Positions 35,537-46,835 are shown, counted from the stretch's first letter. The stretch is DNA of 64,000 nt from Maniola hyperantus (GCF_902806685.2 NC_048554.1:9486001-9550000); one strand, 5' to 3'. Numbers and translations: made by a program. The notes: generated from the sequence alone by a model not told the origin.

Positions 35537-35712
35537 GCCCGCGACAGGTTGAGATGACAATCGTAGTATGAGGCGAGGGGACGTCCCGCACACGGGTGTG
35601 CGGGACGTACTTCATACGCGCTCGCCCGCACTGGATTAGCGCGGCGGCTGTGCAGGTGGTGCGGGGCGTTCTCTCCCCGATTGCTATTTCAACCTGTCGC
35701 GTGCTATACTTA
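35537..35712 (+). mobile_element. GC-rich inverted-repeat element (MITE-like), copy 1
   Basis: The ends TATAGCCCGCGACAGGTTGA and, read inward from the right, TATAGCACGCGACAGGTTGA form a 20-bp inverted repeat with one mismatch. The interior is about 65% GC and contains a smaller hairpin, GTCCCGCACAC/GTGTGCGGGAC, near 35582-35607. The short TA-rich ends suggest a TA-targeting element; the family is unknown. Confidence 0.65.
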
Positions 35713-36267
35713 GGTACATTTTGGTTTCCATAAAACCAAAATAAAAGCAGTGATACTGGTGAGTAAGTACTGAGTAGTTATACCTAAGTATATAGAGTTT
35801 CTTATTGTCGAACATTCGAAAGAGATTGTTGACAAAATTGTTACACGCAGCGTCAACTTTTAAAATGCGACAATTTAATTGGCGACTTTTACATCCAATA
35901 AATATTATTGACGAGAACAAAAGCAATAAAACAAATGTCAGATTACTTGAAAACAGTTCCGGTCAATAAGTCTTATTTATTACACGATTGCGAAGGCTTT
36001 TTATTTTAAAATAAAAACGAGTTCAGCGCTAATTAAAAATCAATATGGCCGCAACATAGACTTAATGAAAACTTGGAAATGAAATTATTAACTCTGTTAA
36101 AAATTAAATAGAGAAACAATTAAAAAGTTTTTCAGTATGACATAGTAGGTAATTGTACCTATACCTACTTATGACGGCCTCTAAGAATCGTATTTTTACG
36201 TAAACGAATAAGTAGATACGAATAGTAAATAAATACGAATGAGTGCACAAACACTCTACCTACCTTC

Positions 36268-36380
36268 AAGTCAAGAGTGAATAAGCATCTTCTAGGCAAG
36301 CGCGCTCCATCTTAGACTGCATCATCCCTTGCCACCAGGTCTGATTGCAGCCAAGCGCTAGTCTATAAATTAAAAAAAAA
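36268..36380 (+). repeat. Retroposon 3'-end fragment
   Basis: CTCCATCTTAGACTGCATCATC and TGATTGCAGCCAAGCGCTAG followed by an A10 run. The same tail is seen, diverged, at the end of the SINE at 26370, so LINE and SINE may share a 3' end. Confidence 0.5.
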
Positions 36381-36939
36381 AAATTGGCGCCCATTACTTA
36401 CGAGTCTACCTATCTCATTACGTCTATGGCCCGCAAAAACTATACGATACCGTGTCACGGCACACTGTTTCCCGCTGCGCGCACCTGCCCGAGTCTCCCA
36501 CGGTACACATCGTGTTTGCAACTTTTTGCCCTTTTTCCACCGCCTGCATTTTAAGTAACCACTTTCCTTACAATTTTAAAATTTTGCTTATTACACCTCG
36601 TCGTTCATTTTGTGGCGCGCTTTTTGACAGATGCGTTTTGTTTATGCTTCGATGCGTATTTTCCACATTAATATTTTAAATTATTTTTTGTCTGGTTTTG
36701 GACGTTTTGGTAATTTATTTATTTTTCTTAATAATTCAGTCTTTAAGTTAATATCATAATAGCATGATTCGGCGGTTAGTTATGTTTTCATTTTCGATGC
36801 GACATCGAAGACCCTTCTTCTACGTCCACAATTGAATTCAATAGAAAGCTTTCATTTGGTAAAAAGCTTTCAGTACAAATTTAATTTTCTACATTGCAAC
36901 ACCTTGTGAAAACAAAAAATTGACTTTCAAAGTTTATAA

Positions 36940-37070
36940 TCTGATCAAAACGCTTTTCCTAAGCATATGGCGCGAAAATTCATCACGCCTAGGTCGGCCT
37001 CCCGCCGTGATTGGCGCCCGCATGACCAATAGGAGCGCATCGATGTGCACGCCTACCAGACTATTTTCCG
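36940..37070. promoter_or_regulatory. Block with two CCAAT boxes
   Basis: GTGATTGGCGCCCGCATGAC followed by CAATAGGAGCGCATCG gives inverted and direct CCAAT within 20 bases in a GC-rich patch, as in some promoters. The open frame across it (36920-37291) has no recognisable domain. Confidence 0.25.
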
Positions 37071-37986
37071 ATTTGAATAGATTGAATACATTCCAAATTC
37101 AAAAGTTTTTTGTTCTTTTATCAAACTATTGTTCGTCAGTATCCCTACCTATTTCAAGAGACACACTGGGGATTCACAACGGCTACCGACTACTTAATCG
37201 ATGTTATCTACTTAATTTTAAAAATCTAACAATAACTGTAAAACCTAAAGTTTTATGTACCTACCTACCTAAGCTAAAATGCTCAAGTTGACTGGCTGGC
37301 GTGGGTGGTTATAGCTGACTGTGTGTAGCAGCAGAGATAATTTATTAATAAGTATAGTAAATTATATCTGGTAGCAGCATAGCAATATCTATACGAAATT
37401 ATCAAAATCCACCATGCTGGTATCTATACAAGTACCTAGTAGATACGTGGAGAGGAAAATTTGTGCGCGCAATTTGGAGACCTGCAAAAAGTTAGGTATT
37501 TGGAGGTTAGTGAGCTAGGGGCTAGTGTAATTTGTAATTAGGCCCAGAATGAAGACTTTTAAAACATTACTCTCCGGTAACGTTCTGAAATAGGTACCTA
37601 TACCTACTGATCGGATTTGGGCCACTTTTTTACTGGCCAATTAGTAAGTAGGTACCTAATAATGTTTCAATATAAAGTGCCTCGATCTAAAAGAAAGGAA
37701 GCCGCAATCTTTCACTGCCCATTGACTTGCCATGAAATATATTATAAATATTGGACGATAATCAACTTGTCGGACGTCATTAATATTCTGTTACCACGAT
37801 ATAAGAGATAATACATATAATAAATAAGTATAATGTTTCATAGGTAAGAAGTGAGTAGGGACATGTTTAGGTAAATTTTGAATCACTATTAGTTACCTAC
37901 TAAAAAGTTTTCCAAACCGTACCTATACATAATATAGTAAGTAAGTAGGTACTAGGTACCTACGCGACATGTAGGTACCTAGTCCT

Positions 37987-38129
37987 CAGTGGCGTGCACA
38001 GGAGTTTAAGCCATGGTATGCATTTAGGTATGAACTTATTTTACGGCAGGTTATATTGAAAATTAAGCATTGATTTATTATAATGAGGGTAAGCATTGCG
38101 TTTATGCTTCTATGAGCTGCACGCCACTG
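37987..38129 (+). mobile_element. hAT-type MITE, copy 2 (143 bp)
   Basis: Same family as the 21.5-kb copy, with a perfect 8-bp duplication CTAGTCCT (37979-37986 and 38130-38137). It appears to have landed inside a GC-rich inverted-repeat element whose right half continues at 38138. Confidence 0.85.
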
Positions 38130-38137
38130 CTAGTCCT

Positions 38138-38217
38138 AGAGGCGCTCGCCCGCACCGGGTTAGCGCGGGGGCTTTGCAGGCGTGATTTCCATCTCGACCT
38201 GTCGTGGACTATATAGC
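38138..38217 (+). mobile_element. Right half of GC-rich inverted-repeat element
   Basis: GCTCGCCCGCACCGGGTTAG followed by ATCTCGACCTGTCG and GACTATATAG matches the right half of the elements at 35540 and 58957. The left end has decayed or is lost around 37960. Confidence 0.6.
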
Positions 38218-38225
38218 CATATAGG

Positions 38226-38368
38226 CAGTGGCGTGCACAGGAGTTCAAGCCAGGGTATGCATTTAGGTATGAACTTATTTTACGGCAGGTTAAAATGAAA
38301 AATTAGCATTGACTTATTACAATGAGGGTAAGCAGTGCGTTTATGCCTCTATGAGCTGCACGCCACTG
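38226..38368 (+). mobile_element. hAT-type MITE, copy 3 (143 bp)
   Basis: Third copy, same orientation as copy 2 and only 96 bases away, with its own perfect duplication CATATAGG (38218-38225 and 38369-38376). The different duplications show two independent insertions rather than a local tandem duplication. Confidence 0.85.
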
Positions 38369-38651
38369 CATATAGGTATACCTACCCACCGTGTGACATA
38401 CCTAATATCAAATGAAAGGGCTTGTTGCGAGGATCTCATATTTTTTTTTATATCTATACTTACGTCTTAAAACTGTAACAGGTCCAATTCTGTACATTTA
38501 AGATATTAAAAAAAAATTGCAGGGCACTCAATAAATTTAAAACAAATGGATTTATAGTTTTTTAATGAAAATTGACCATTCCTGGTGTGTACTGAGGTCT
38601 GATTCCCATTTATTTTCTTAATGGATTCCTATTTATTTCGGAGGTAAGACA

Positions 38652-38674
38652 CCCCCCCCCCCCCCCCCCCCCCC
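38652..38674 (+). repeat. 23-base poly(C) tract between inverted repeats
   Basis: C23 with TTTCGGAGG at 38636-38644 and its complement CCTCCGAAA at 38673-38681, a possible 9-bp stem. Confidence 0.85.
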
Positions 38675-38974
38675 TCCGAAACTACAACGTAAATTTTAAA
38701 AAAATCCGGAAATAGTTCTTTACTTATAGATTACAAGGAAACCTGTAAAAAGTAGGTAGGTAGGTACCTACCTATATTACGATTATCCATATTTTTCTTA
38801 TCAAACCTAATTCATCGTACCACTTAAGAACCCTTTGCATGCGAGTAGAGCAATTAATAGAAAATAGAAATCAAGATTAACGCAATTGTAAGATGACTGA
38901 TTTAATTTTCAAAAATGTTTATAAATGAATTAAGTATTATTTATTATGATTTTAGATCCACATTTGTTATCCTA

Positions 38975-39446
38975 CTATCGCCATCTAGTTCAAAACTAGG
39001 GAACGAAAAAATATTTCTGTCTCCGTACGGTGGCGCTGGTGTCTGAGCTGGTGTCTCATTTTCATTTTCTACGATTAAATTCGAAAAGAAAATATTTTGA
39101 GTTGAGCACCGCTGTTACAATATTTTAAATTTTAATAACTAACCAAAAATTAATGATATTTCTCATACTACATTATTTGTTTTTCTTAGTTATCGTACCT
39201 GCTTAGCTATGTAAGTTACTGAGGAAAATCATTAAAAAGAAAAATAAAAGTTTGAAAATCTTAATCCAATCAAGAAACATGAACTTTATCGACATCTCAT
39301 CCTTTTCATAATATTTAGCAAACTCATAAATGTTTGCAAAATTCACATTAATGCTATTCAATACGCATTGTTATGAAACACAGATCCATACAATAGGCTG
39401 AAGCTTTTTAAACACCCGCTGAAATGTATACAGCGCCCTCTGTTGT
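38975..39446. promoter_or_regulatory. Cluster of CTCF-like motifs
   Basis: CGCCATCTAG at 38980-38989, GGTGGCGCTGG at 39029-39039 and AGCGCCCTCTGTTG at 39432-39445 resemble insulator (CTCF) cores. Motif resemblance only. Confidence 0.25.
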
Positions 39447-39990
39447 TACGGCGTCGAAGGAAACTGCCACGAGCCAAACATCGCTCTATCTCATTCTTTC
39501 TAATGTTAAACTGTATATTTATCTCTTTCTATCTCTCTTATCGATCGGATCATTGATCTTTGAAATTCGTTGGCAAGTCGAGTGGCGCGCGCAGTCGTCG
39601 GTCAGTAATTTCCGTCTCACTCGCGCACGCTACGGTTACGTTCTCTCGTGTTTCTTTTATTGCCGTTTTATTATTTCTTGTAGATGATCACGCGATTGTA
39701 AGCTGTCGCTTGGCGCGCACACGTCATGTCTCCTGTCCTTGTTCGACGTGTGAGCGAGGGGTTTTTCCGTCTCGCTCTGGCCGGCGCACGTCGGACTCGC
39801 TGCCGTGCGTCGATGTTTTGGGAAGTGCACCCGCCCGCCGTTCCCACGGTTCACCTTCTGAGTTCTGACTTCCTTACGAAAAAAAACAAACAAGAGCACT
39901 CTGTTGAAGAAAATCGACGTCTGCCGGTCGCGTTGAATGATTAATACAATTATGAACGCGCACGCCGGCTACCATCTCGTCTTGACGTTA
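39430..39990 (+). promoter_or_regulatory. GC-rich, promoter-like unique region
   Basis: About 550 bases much richer in GC and CpG than their surroundings, without repeat similarity. They include GGTCAGTAATTT (initiator-like TCAGT, 39601) and a perfect CGTGGGAAC Su(H) site (complement at 39840-39848). Short reading frames exist on both strands but none resembles a protein. It may be a distant enhancer or the first exon of a gene beyond the window; orientation is unknown. Confidence 0.3.
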
Positions 39991-39999
39991 ATAATAGTT

Positions 40000-41980
40000 C
40001 TTTATAAAGGACACGTGGTTGGTCAATGTCAGTTATTCGAAGCTTTAAGGAAGGCTTTGATACGCATTATAATAAGCGTATTGAGGAACAGAAATTATGT
40101 TTTGGAGCCTAAAAAAAGGTGTTTTTGATAGCTTCAATGTAGAACTCCGGTAGTACCTACCTAGTTATAATACAAAGATCATAGGTAGGTAGGTACCTAC
40201 CTACCTACTTTCTCAAAGTTTCTTTGCCGATTTTAGAACTTAATTCCTAATTAGACTTCCTATCTCAAGGTTTTAGTTTTAGTGGCCCAAATAAATAGCT
40301 TCCCGACCTTGCTGATATCTGAGATTTGATATTATCTGAATTGAGTTTTTTGTCTGGGGTATAATTTTCTCTCAGCAGGATCCAAGTATTCTTGTAAGAG
40401 ACCTATCGATTGAGACGGTTTTAGGTATATTAGCTGTAGGTACCTACCTATATTAAATCTAAACTAAATACCTAGGTACTTAATAATAAAAAGCAAATAT
40501 TAACACGACACGTGTACGAAGACCGTGAGAACTGCGCTCCCTAAGGATATCTTTAGTGGGGGATATGGTTTCTTGAGCACATGCCAGTGGAAAGCTAGTT
40601 TAGCGTGGATATACCCCGCTGAATTTAAATAGGTAGCTATACAGGCTGTAACCAGAAAGCTAGCAAAAACTTAGCGTTATACTACCTAAACACAATCCAA
40701 TACCAATAACCATTTGTCTCATTTTGTAGTTTTAGTGATTTAGTATTTTTCAAACCTGCAATGCATAGCGTGCAAAACTCGGGCCAATACCCCACCTACG
40801 ACGCGGCATTAACTCCGAGTGGCCTACTTCGGCAGCGTACGTTTGACCTCTAGTGTCAGTCAGATGTTTTATTTGCAATATATCGTGAACTTTTACAAAA
40901 TAACGAATTTAAAAAAAAAATTGGATATTTTTTTTGTGGTATCATATCAGTAATCATCAGTACTTATCACCTGTCATCGTTTTTGCTAGCGCACGCTGAA
41001 GGTATGTAACCTTTTTTATTTTGTGCTATAATAATTATTTTTTACCAGCTACGCAGCAAACAAATACCTACCTACTTAATATTATGACGTAGCTCTAGCT
41101 ACGTAGTCCTATCCTCAATAGTTTCTATATTACTTAGTAGGTAATTAATTGTAATAGATATTATTCTGCATAAAACAATATTCCAACAGGCAGCTATGGT
41201 AAAACCCTGAAAACGTTACATATTTCAAAGTTGATATTTCGAATTTGGAACAGTTTTTCTGTAACAAAAAAGTTGTTTTGAGGGACAGTTGGATATCATA
41301 CGGTTGACGATACACTTTGAACACCAATAGAAAGCAAAGTGAATGCACAGTTAACCAAAGCAATCAAATTACGTACCTACATTTCTTTTAAATTTTTCTT
41401 AGGTATTTCTTATGCTAACATTTTAAACAAAATATTGAATACCTTGGTTAGGTAACACAGAAGCTCGACGCCTAACTTCCTAAGCAAATGAAGTGGGAAA
41501 ATTAGATATCTAAAAATGTTTTGGAAAGTAGGTACAATTACAACTTTAGAATATAATTTAATTGAAACTACTTTATTCATGATTCTAACCTGAAATATAA
41601 AGTTAGGGGAAGGTTCTTTAATCAAATCAAACGGGTGTAGGTTTCGGCACATAATACATAATAGTATCTACTAGTTTCGAAAACCAGGCGGCATCCTAAG
41701 CCTTTGTAATATTAATTCTTTCCTAAGGCCCTTTCATGCGGTGGCCTATCACATCCTACCGCATAGTAAACAATAATAATTTCTTATCCACGCATTTCTT
41801 TCCTGGTTCCCGCTCCATTGAATACACGTCCCGCATGAAGATTCGCCATCTGTCTCTCGTTGAATCACGACGCGCCGATTTGGGCCGTTGAGTTCGTTTG
41901 ACACGTCTATTGACCTAACTATTCTAATTAAATTAAATAGAACACGACAAAAACAATGTAGGACACGAGGACAAAACATA
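40000..41980. other. Intergenic, no gene seen
   Basis: Low-complexity TACCTA blocks and AT-rich sequence; short frames only. Confidence 0.5.
40182..40207. repeat. 26-bp perfect palindrome of TAGG units
   Basis: Three TAGG units, then GGTACC at the centre, then the mirror. It is the longest of many TAGGTACCTA palindromes in the window. Confidence 0.8.
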
Positions 41981-41983
41981 ATA

Positions 41984-42098
41984 AAGCATAAGTATCGTTT
42001 ATCGTTATCGTTTACTCTTTATTTTTTTACTATTACATTGTTTGGACTATGTTACGATCAGCAATTGACATAGATCTTGATTAAAAAAACAGCTATTT
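41984..42098 (+). repeat. Direct repeat, left copy
   Basis: It starts AAGCATAAGTATCGTTTATC and contains GGACTATGTTACGATCAGC; nearly the same sequence recurs at 42348-42470. Confidence 0.75.
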
Positions 42099-42114
42099 AA
42101 AAGTTTTACAACAT

Positions 42115-42347
42115 CATCATCTTCTTCTAAATATATAAAAGAAAAAGGTGACTGACTGACTGACAGATCTATCAACGCACAGCTCAAACTACTAGACGGA
42201 TCAGGCTTAAATTCGGCATGCAGATGGCTATTATGACATAGGCATCCGCTAAGAAAGAATTTTTGAAAATTCAACCCCTAAGGGGGTGAAATAGGGGTTT
42301 GAAATTTGTGTAGTCCACGCGAACGAAGTCGCGAGTATAAGCTAGCA
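42115..42347 (-). repeat. Family B repeat between direct repeats
   Basis: GTGACTGACTGACTGACAGATC to TAGTCCACGCGAACGAAGTC. It is flanked by two copies of a 120-bp unrelated segment. Confidence 0.75.
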
Positions 42348-42470
42348 AAGCATAAGTATCGTTTATCGTTATCGTTTACTCTTTATTTTTTTATTTGTTA
42401 CATTGTGTGGACTATGTTATGATCAGCAATTGACATAGTTCTTTATGAAAAAAAAAAACAGCGATTTACT
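42348..42470 (+). repeat. Direct repeat, right copy
   Basis: Second copy of the 41984 segment, with a few substitutions and a longer A run (A11 against A7). Confidence 0.75.
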
Positions 42471-42639
42471 TCTTCAACATAATGAGCAGTCGGGTGAACC
42501 TTTCGGTGAAGTGTTTTCTGGTATAGTTGTGATTATTTCCGGTCCATCATCATCATCAACACGTAGTGCTCGCTGGCGTCACCCCCTTTAGTTGTATTAT
42601 TTTAGGGTTTCATTTAGGGATCACCTGGAACAGCTTTGA

Positions 42640-42870
42640 CGACCTCCCTGGCATAGTGGTGAGCGCCGGGTCCCGGTTGGGTGGGAGGTCCCGGGTTCGA
42701 TTCCTGGCAGGGAAAATTTGAAATTTTATAATTTCTAAATTTTCTCTGGTCTGCTCTGTTGAGAGGCTTCGGCTGTGGCTAGTTACCACCCTACCGGCAA
42801 AACTGTGCCACCAAGCAATTTAGTGTTCCGGTACGATGCCGTGTAGAAACCAAAGGGGTAGGGGAGATGT
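42640..42870 (+). mobile_element. SINE family E
   Basis: CGACCTCCCTGGCATAGTGG, GGAGGTCCCGGGTTCGATTC and TTCCGGTACGATGCCGTG; it lacks the 3' tail seen at 26600. Confidence 0.7.
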
Positions 42871-43581
42871 TCCTAGAGTGGCCATAGCAGGCAAAGCGGT
42901 CACTCGTCATTTTTCGGTTATTTGAAATAAAAGCCCGACAATTACGTAATGCCTAAAGGTTCGTTTGTAAGAGAGTTCATGTATTTTTAAACAACTTCTT
43001 TTTACACATGCTATGTCATGGGCTAATAATTACAAATGACGTAATGCAGTTTTACTGTCTGACGTAGATAAGTAAATACCTACCTACTATTAGCAATAAG
43101 TTCACACGTTTGTCGCGACGTAAGAGAAAAGGGTCGTTATATAAATTGGATAAACGGGGACAGACTGACGGACGGCAGGAAAAAGAGCGCAATCAATCAA
43201 TCATTCATTATTTTAAGACATATTGTAACATATAACTTTAAAGTACTTACAGAGCCTCGAATTAAGGCCCATAATTCTCAGCAATAGGGTCGAAAATTCT
43301 TTGTACTCGCTGTGTTTTGAACAGAATAGGTGAGGAAAGCGAAAAATCAAATAATCAAGAATACAATTTGAAATAAATGACACCTAGCGTAAAATGATCG
43401 GATCTGTTTGTTAATTTGATTGTTTTACACCTGTGATCAAAGTTTCATCTAAGTATAAGAGCTTTGTCATTTAAGAGAAAAATTCAAAAGTCGTAAGTTT
43501 TTAGACCAAATTTTTTCCAGTTTGTCCAGTCATGTTTTACTCGGATCATATTCTAGAAGATATAATGCAAAATATTATGCA

Positions 43582-43824
43582 CTAGCTTATGCTCGCGACT
43601 TCGTCCGCGTGGACTACACAAATTTCAAACCCCCATTTCACCCCCTTAGGGGTTGAATTTTCAAAAATCCTTTCTTAGCGGATGCCTACGTCATAATAGC
43701 TATCTGCATGCCAAATTTCAGCCCGATCCGTCCAGTAGTTTGAGCTGTACGTTGATAGATCAGTCAGTCAGTCATTCAGTCAGTCAGTCAGTCAGTCACC
43801 TTTTCCTTTTATATATTTAGATTA
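43582..43824 (+). repeat. Family B repeat, complete
   Basis: Well-preserved copy with an extended (GTCA)n tail and TTTTCCTTTTATATATTTAG end. Confidence 0.8.
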
Positions 43825-43909
43825 ATTTTAAATTTTTTGATATCTACACGCATTACGAACTTATTTTGATTTTAGTATCGACGAAAATGAAGACTGGCCC
43901 GTCACACTC

Positions 43910-44465
43910 ATTAACCGACTTCCAAAAAGGAGGTGGTTCTCAATTCGGTTCGTTTTTTGTTATAATGTATGTACACCGATTTTTTCGAAGTTTCTGGACC
44001 GATTAGCAATTTTTTCCGTGGTGTTTCCGTGGTGGTCCCATAAAAAATTCTGGATCCAACTCCTTAATCCTGATGCTGCAGGGGTTACTGCCCGCCTAAG
44101 TTATCAAGATTCAGGAAGTGTTCATAGTGAATAAATATTGCAGTTACAAAACAACGACTTCGTGCTTGGACTCCAAGTCCCAACTCCTCGACCCTGGTGA
44201 TGTAGGGTACAGCACTCCTAAACTATAGTGATGCAGGAACTGCGGATGATGGAATATTATTTTAGGTACCAAACATAGACTAAATCATTTTCGGACTTCG
44301 GATTCCAACTCTTCAATCCTGATGCTGCAAGGTAGGTACTGAACCCCTAAGCCGTGGGGATTTGAGAATTTCTGATGGTGAATTGATATTTTAGGTATCA
44401 AGCAGCTGCTGCATGATAACACTCAAAGTCGGAACTCCTCAATCTTGACCTCTCCCCACCGCCCA
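43910..44465 (+). repeat. Minisatellite, about 125-bp units, inside a repeat starting AACCGACTTCCAAAAAGG
   Basis: The marker CCAACTCCTCAATCCTGATG starts near 44056, 44180, 44305 and 44432, so periods are 124, 125 and 127. Units are diverged. The segment before them (TTAACCGACTTCCAAAAAGG, GGTTCTCAATTCGG) is an insect repeat I have seen widely. Confidence 0.65.
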
Positions 44466-44867
44466 GCTTTTAAAAGCTCTTAGTTGATGCAAATTTTATG
44501 CAATATTCAATTTCATTAATCAACTCAAGTAAGATATTTTAATACAGTTTATATTTATATAAAATATAGGACCAATTCTGGGGTCTCCAATAATAAAATC
44601 GAAGGGTTCTTAATCAAAGTGCCTTATACGGTCACCATTTGTGCCCTCAGTGGTTGAGAAATTAAACATAATAAATTCAGGGACTAACGTAGGTGTGAGT
44701 AAACTGTACGTATTTATCTTTTATTTATACGTATAATAAAATCTTTGCAAAATGTTTGTCCAGACGTCCAAGGACCATCGATACCTAGGACCTACAAGGG
44801 CTTGTGCTGGACTACGATCTCACGATCATTGATAAAATCGATATCTACCTTATCTAATCAAGATAGA

Positions 44868-45056
44868 AATACTCTAGTTTGCTGAGTTTATTGTGGGCTC
44901 TTCTCAGACCTGGGCGCGTTTGGAACCCTCGTAGCTTTAGTTTTTAAGTTCGCGTAAAAGTTATCACCACTATATCATCTTACAAATGCATCAACGGACT
45001 TTCAAAAAGTGCAATTTATTACCATAGAATAAACCATTTGATTTGATTTGATTTCT
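44868..45056 (+). repeat. Family G repeat
   Basis: Family G: GTGGGCTCTTCTCAGACC, CGCGTTTGGAACCCTCG and TATCACCACTATATCATC, ending in AGAATAAACC and (ATTTG)n, which looks like a retroposon tail. Confidence 0.65.
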
Positions 45057-46059
45057 AACCTTGGTAAAATCTAGTCTTGGTATTAGGAGTCGGTAGAGAT
45101 GTGATTGTTATTGGTATAGAGTAGGTTAACCTAACCTGAGGTCTGCACTCTGCACCAAGGTTCGCAGAGAGGATGCAGAGTTTCACATTATGACGACCTA
45201 AATCTATATAATCTAACCTAAGAGACTGCGTCGACGGTGTGACGACAGAATGCACCTCTTTACATCTCTCACTTGGGTTAAATACCTTAATATTAGAATG
45301 TAGATAAATCCCAATTAGTTGGAGTCACGTATGGCAAAGAGGTAATATCTTGCTGACGGTACTGGACTCATGACCTATAGCCTTCGAGAATGGCTTGCTG
45401 CGCAAGTGATTTGCGCTATGTCGCCGTTGGAATACCTATGTAACACACTGATAGTTGGTACTTACAGATTTCTACCCAAGGTTCTACCCAGGCGAAACCA
45501 CAGGGCATGTGCAAGTTACCAAGCTTATTTAACATGCAGCAGCCGTTACTGCTTGTGGGAAAAGTAGACAGGTGTCACTTATCGCTCTATAAAGAAGCTG
45601 CGAGGACTTGATTAACAGCGTTCCCACTGAAAAATAAACTGTACGACACCAGCTTTAGAGTTTCTTTTATATTGTTTTTTAAGGTTTCTTTTGGACAGCG
45701 CAAATGAAAAAGCCAAGTGTAAGGAAGTATCAATACCTATAGTCATAAACGGCACTGATACGTCAACTTAACATCAATTTGAACGCTCGGCCTAAGTATG
45801 GGATCCAATTAAGGCTTTTTTCATTCTGGTTTTTATAGACTGACGATCTACGGCTATCATTAAACCAGTATATTTTAATTGTAGGTAAGAAGGTACTTAA
45901 TCAATAATTCTCTATTTACGTGTTAGATACGTAGGTACTATCAACATTATTGAGACATACAAATTTATACTGAAATTAGCTTTTTCACGCATAAATTTAA
46001 ATTAAGTATATTATTATTGATCAAATAATATGACGTTAGCAAAACACCTATTAAAAATA
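45057..46059. other. Intergenic, no gene seen
   Basis: Moderate GC at 45070-45560 without an extended frame or known repeat. Confidence 0.45.
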
Positions 46060-46205
46060 TCATCATCGTCATCATCATCTCAGATCATTATCGGCCCCAC
46101 ATCGGCCCTCTAATGGTCTCCTCTTAAAATGAAAAGTATTTCATGTAGTAACATAGGTCCTAGATATATAAAAAAACTTAGCAGACGTCCTTTTTCTGTG
46201 TAATT
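46060..46205 (-). mobile_element. SINE family D, degenerate
   Basis: ATCATCGTCATCATCATCTC, ATCGGCCCTCTAATGGTCTC and CTTAGCAGACGTCC. Confidence 0.5.
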
Positions 46206-46459
46206 AATATTGATAGGGGCTTCCGTTCACACGGAGGTCATCTAAATCGTTAAATCAGAGTGAGGAGGTGTGCAGTTATTGGGCTTTCGTAATTTAATAC
46301 GGTGTAAAACTTTTTACACAAACTTTGGACATATTTCAAGGGCGTGAAACGAGGAAGTGGTTAAGATATGATATTGTAATTGTAAGGTTTCGTTTAAAGC
46401 ATAAAATATAATACAAGCCAAAATAAGTTCGTACTTTTAAAAAAATGTGTGTTGTTTCT

Positions 46460-46675
46460 CGGTTGGTCCTTCCATTAATCCATGATTTAGCAATGGCGAC
46501 GTGACTTTTTGCATGTACCTACTTAGGTACGTAGTTAAAAACCTAGAGAGTGTCTACCCTTTACAAGTACCTACCTACGTCCTACATACCTACTTACTTT
46601 TTACCTCGGAAATTTAAAGAGTTTGCATGGGATTTAAAAAAACCTTAAACTACGTGAACGCGAGCATCATCTTTT
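46460..46675 (-). repeat. Family C repeat, degraded
   Basis: AGCAATGGCGACGTGACTT, TTTTTACCTCGGAAATTTAAAG and ACGTGAACGCGAGCATCAT, with TACCTA-rich insertions in the middle. Confidence 0.5.
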
Positions 46676-46694
46676 TGGTAAGTACAGAAACAAA

Positions 46695-46835
46695 TAAAAT
46701 AAAAAATAAAATAAAAATCTTTTTTATTCGAATAAACTTTTACAAGTACTTTCGAATAGTCGGAAACATCTACTACTGGTTCGGAATGCCTTTCCTACTG
46801 AGAAGAACCAGCAAGAAACTCGGCGGTTGCATAGC
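46695..46835 (+). repeat. Family F repeat, best copy
   Basis: TTTTTATTCGAATAAACTTT, TACTGGTTCGGAATGCC and AACCAGCAAGAAACTCGGCG. It sits directly after a degraded family C copy. Confidence 0.65.

Noticed and set aside
36920..37291. Plus-strand frame of 123 codons
   Set aside because: No recognisable domain, AT-rich ends, and no splice or promoter evidence tying it to a transcript.
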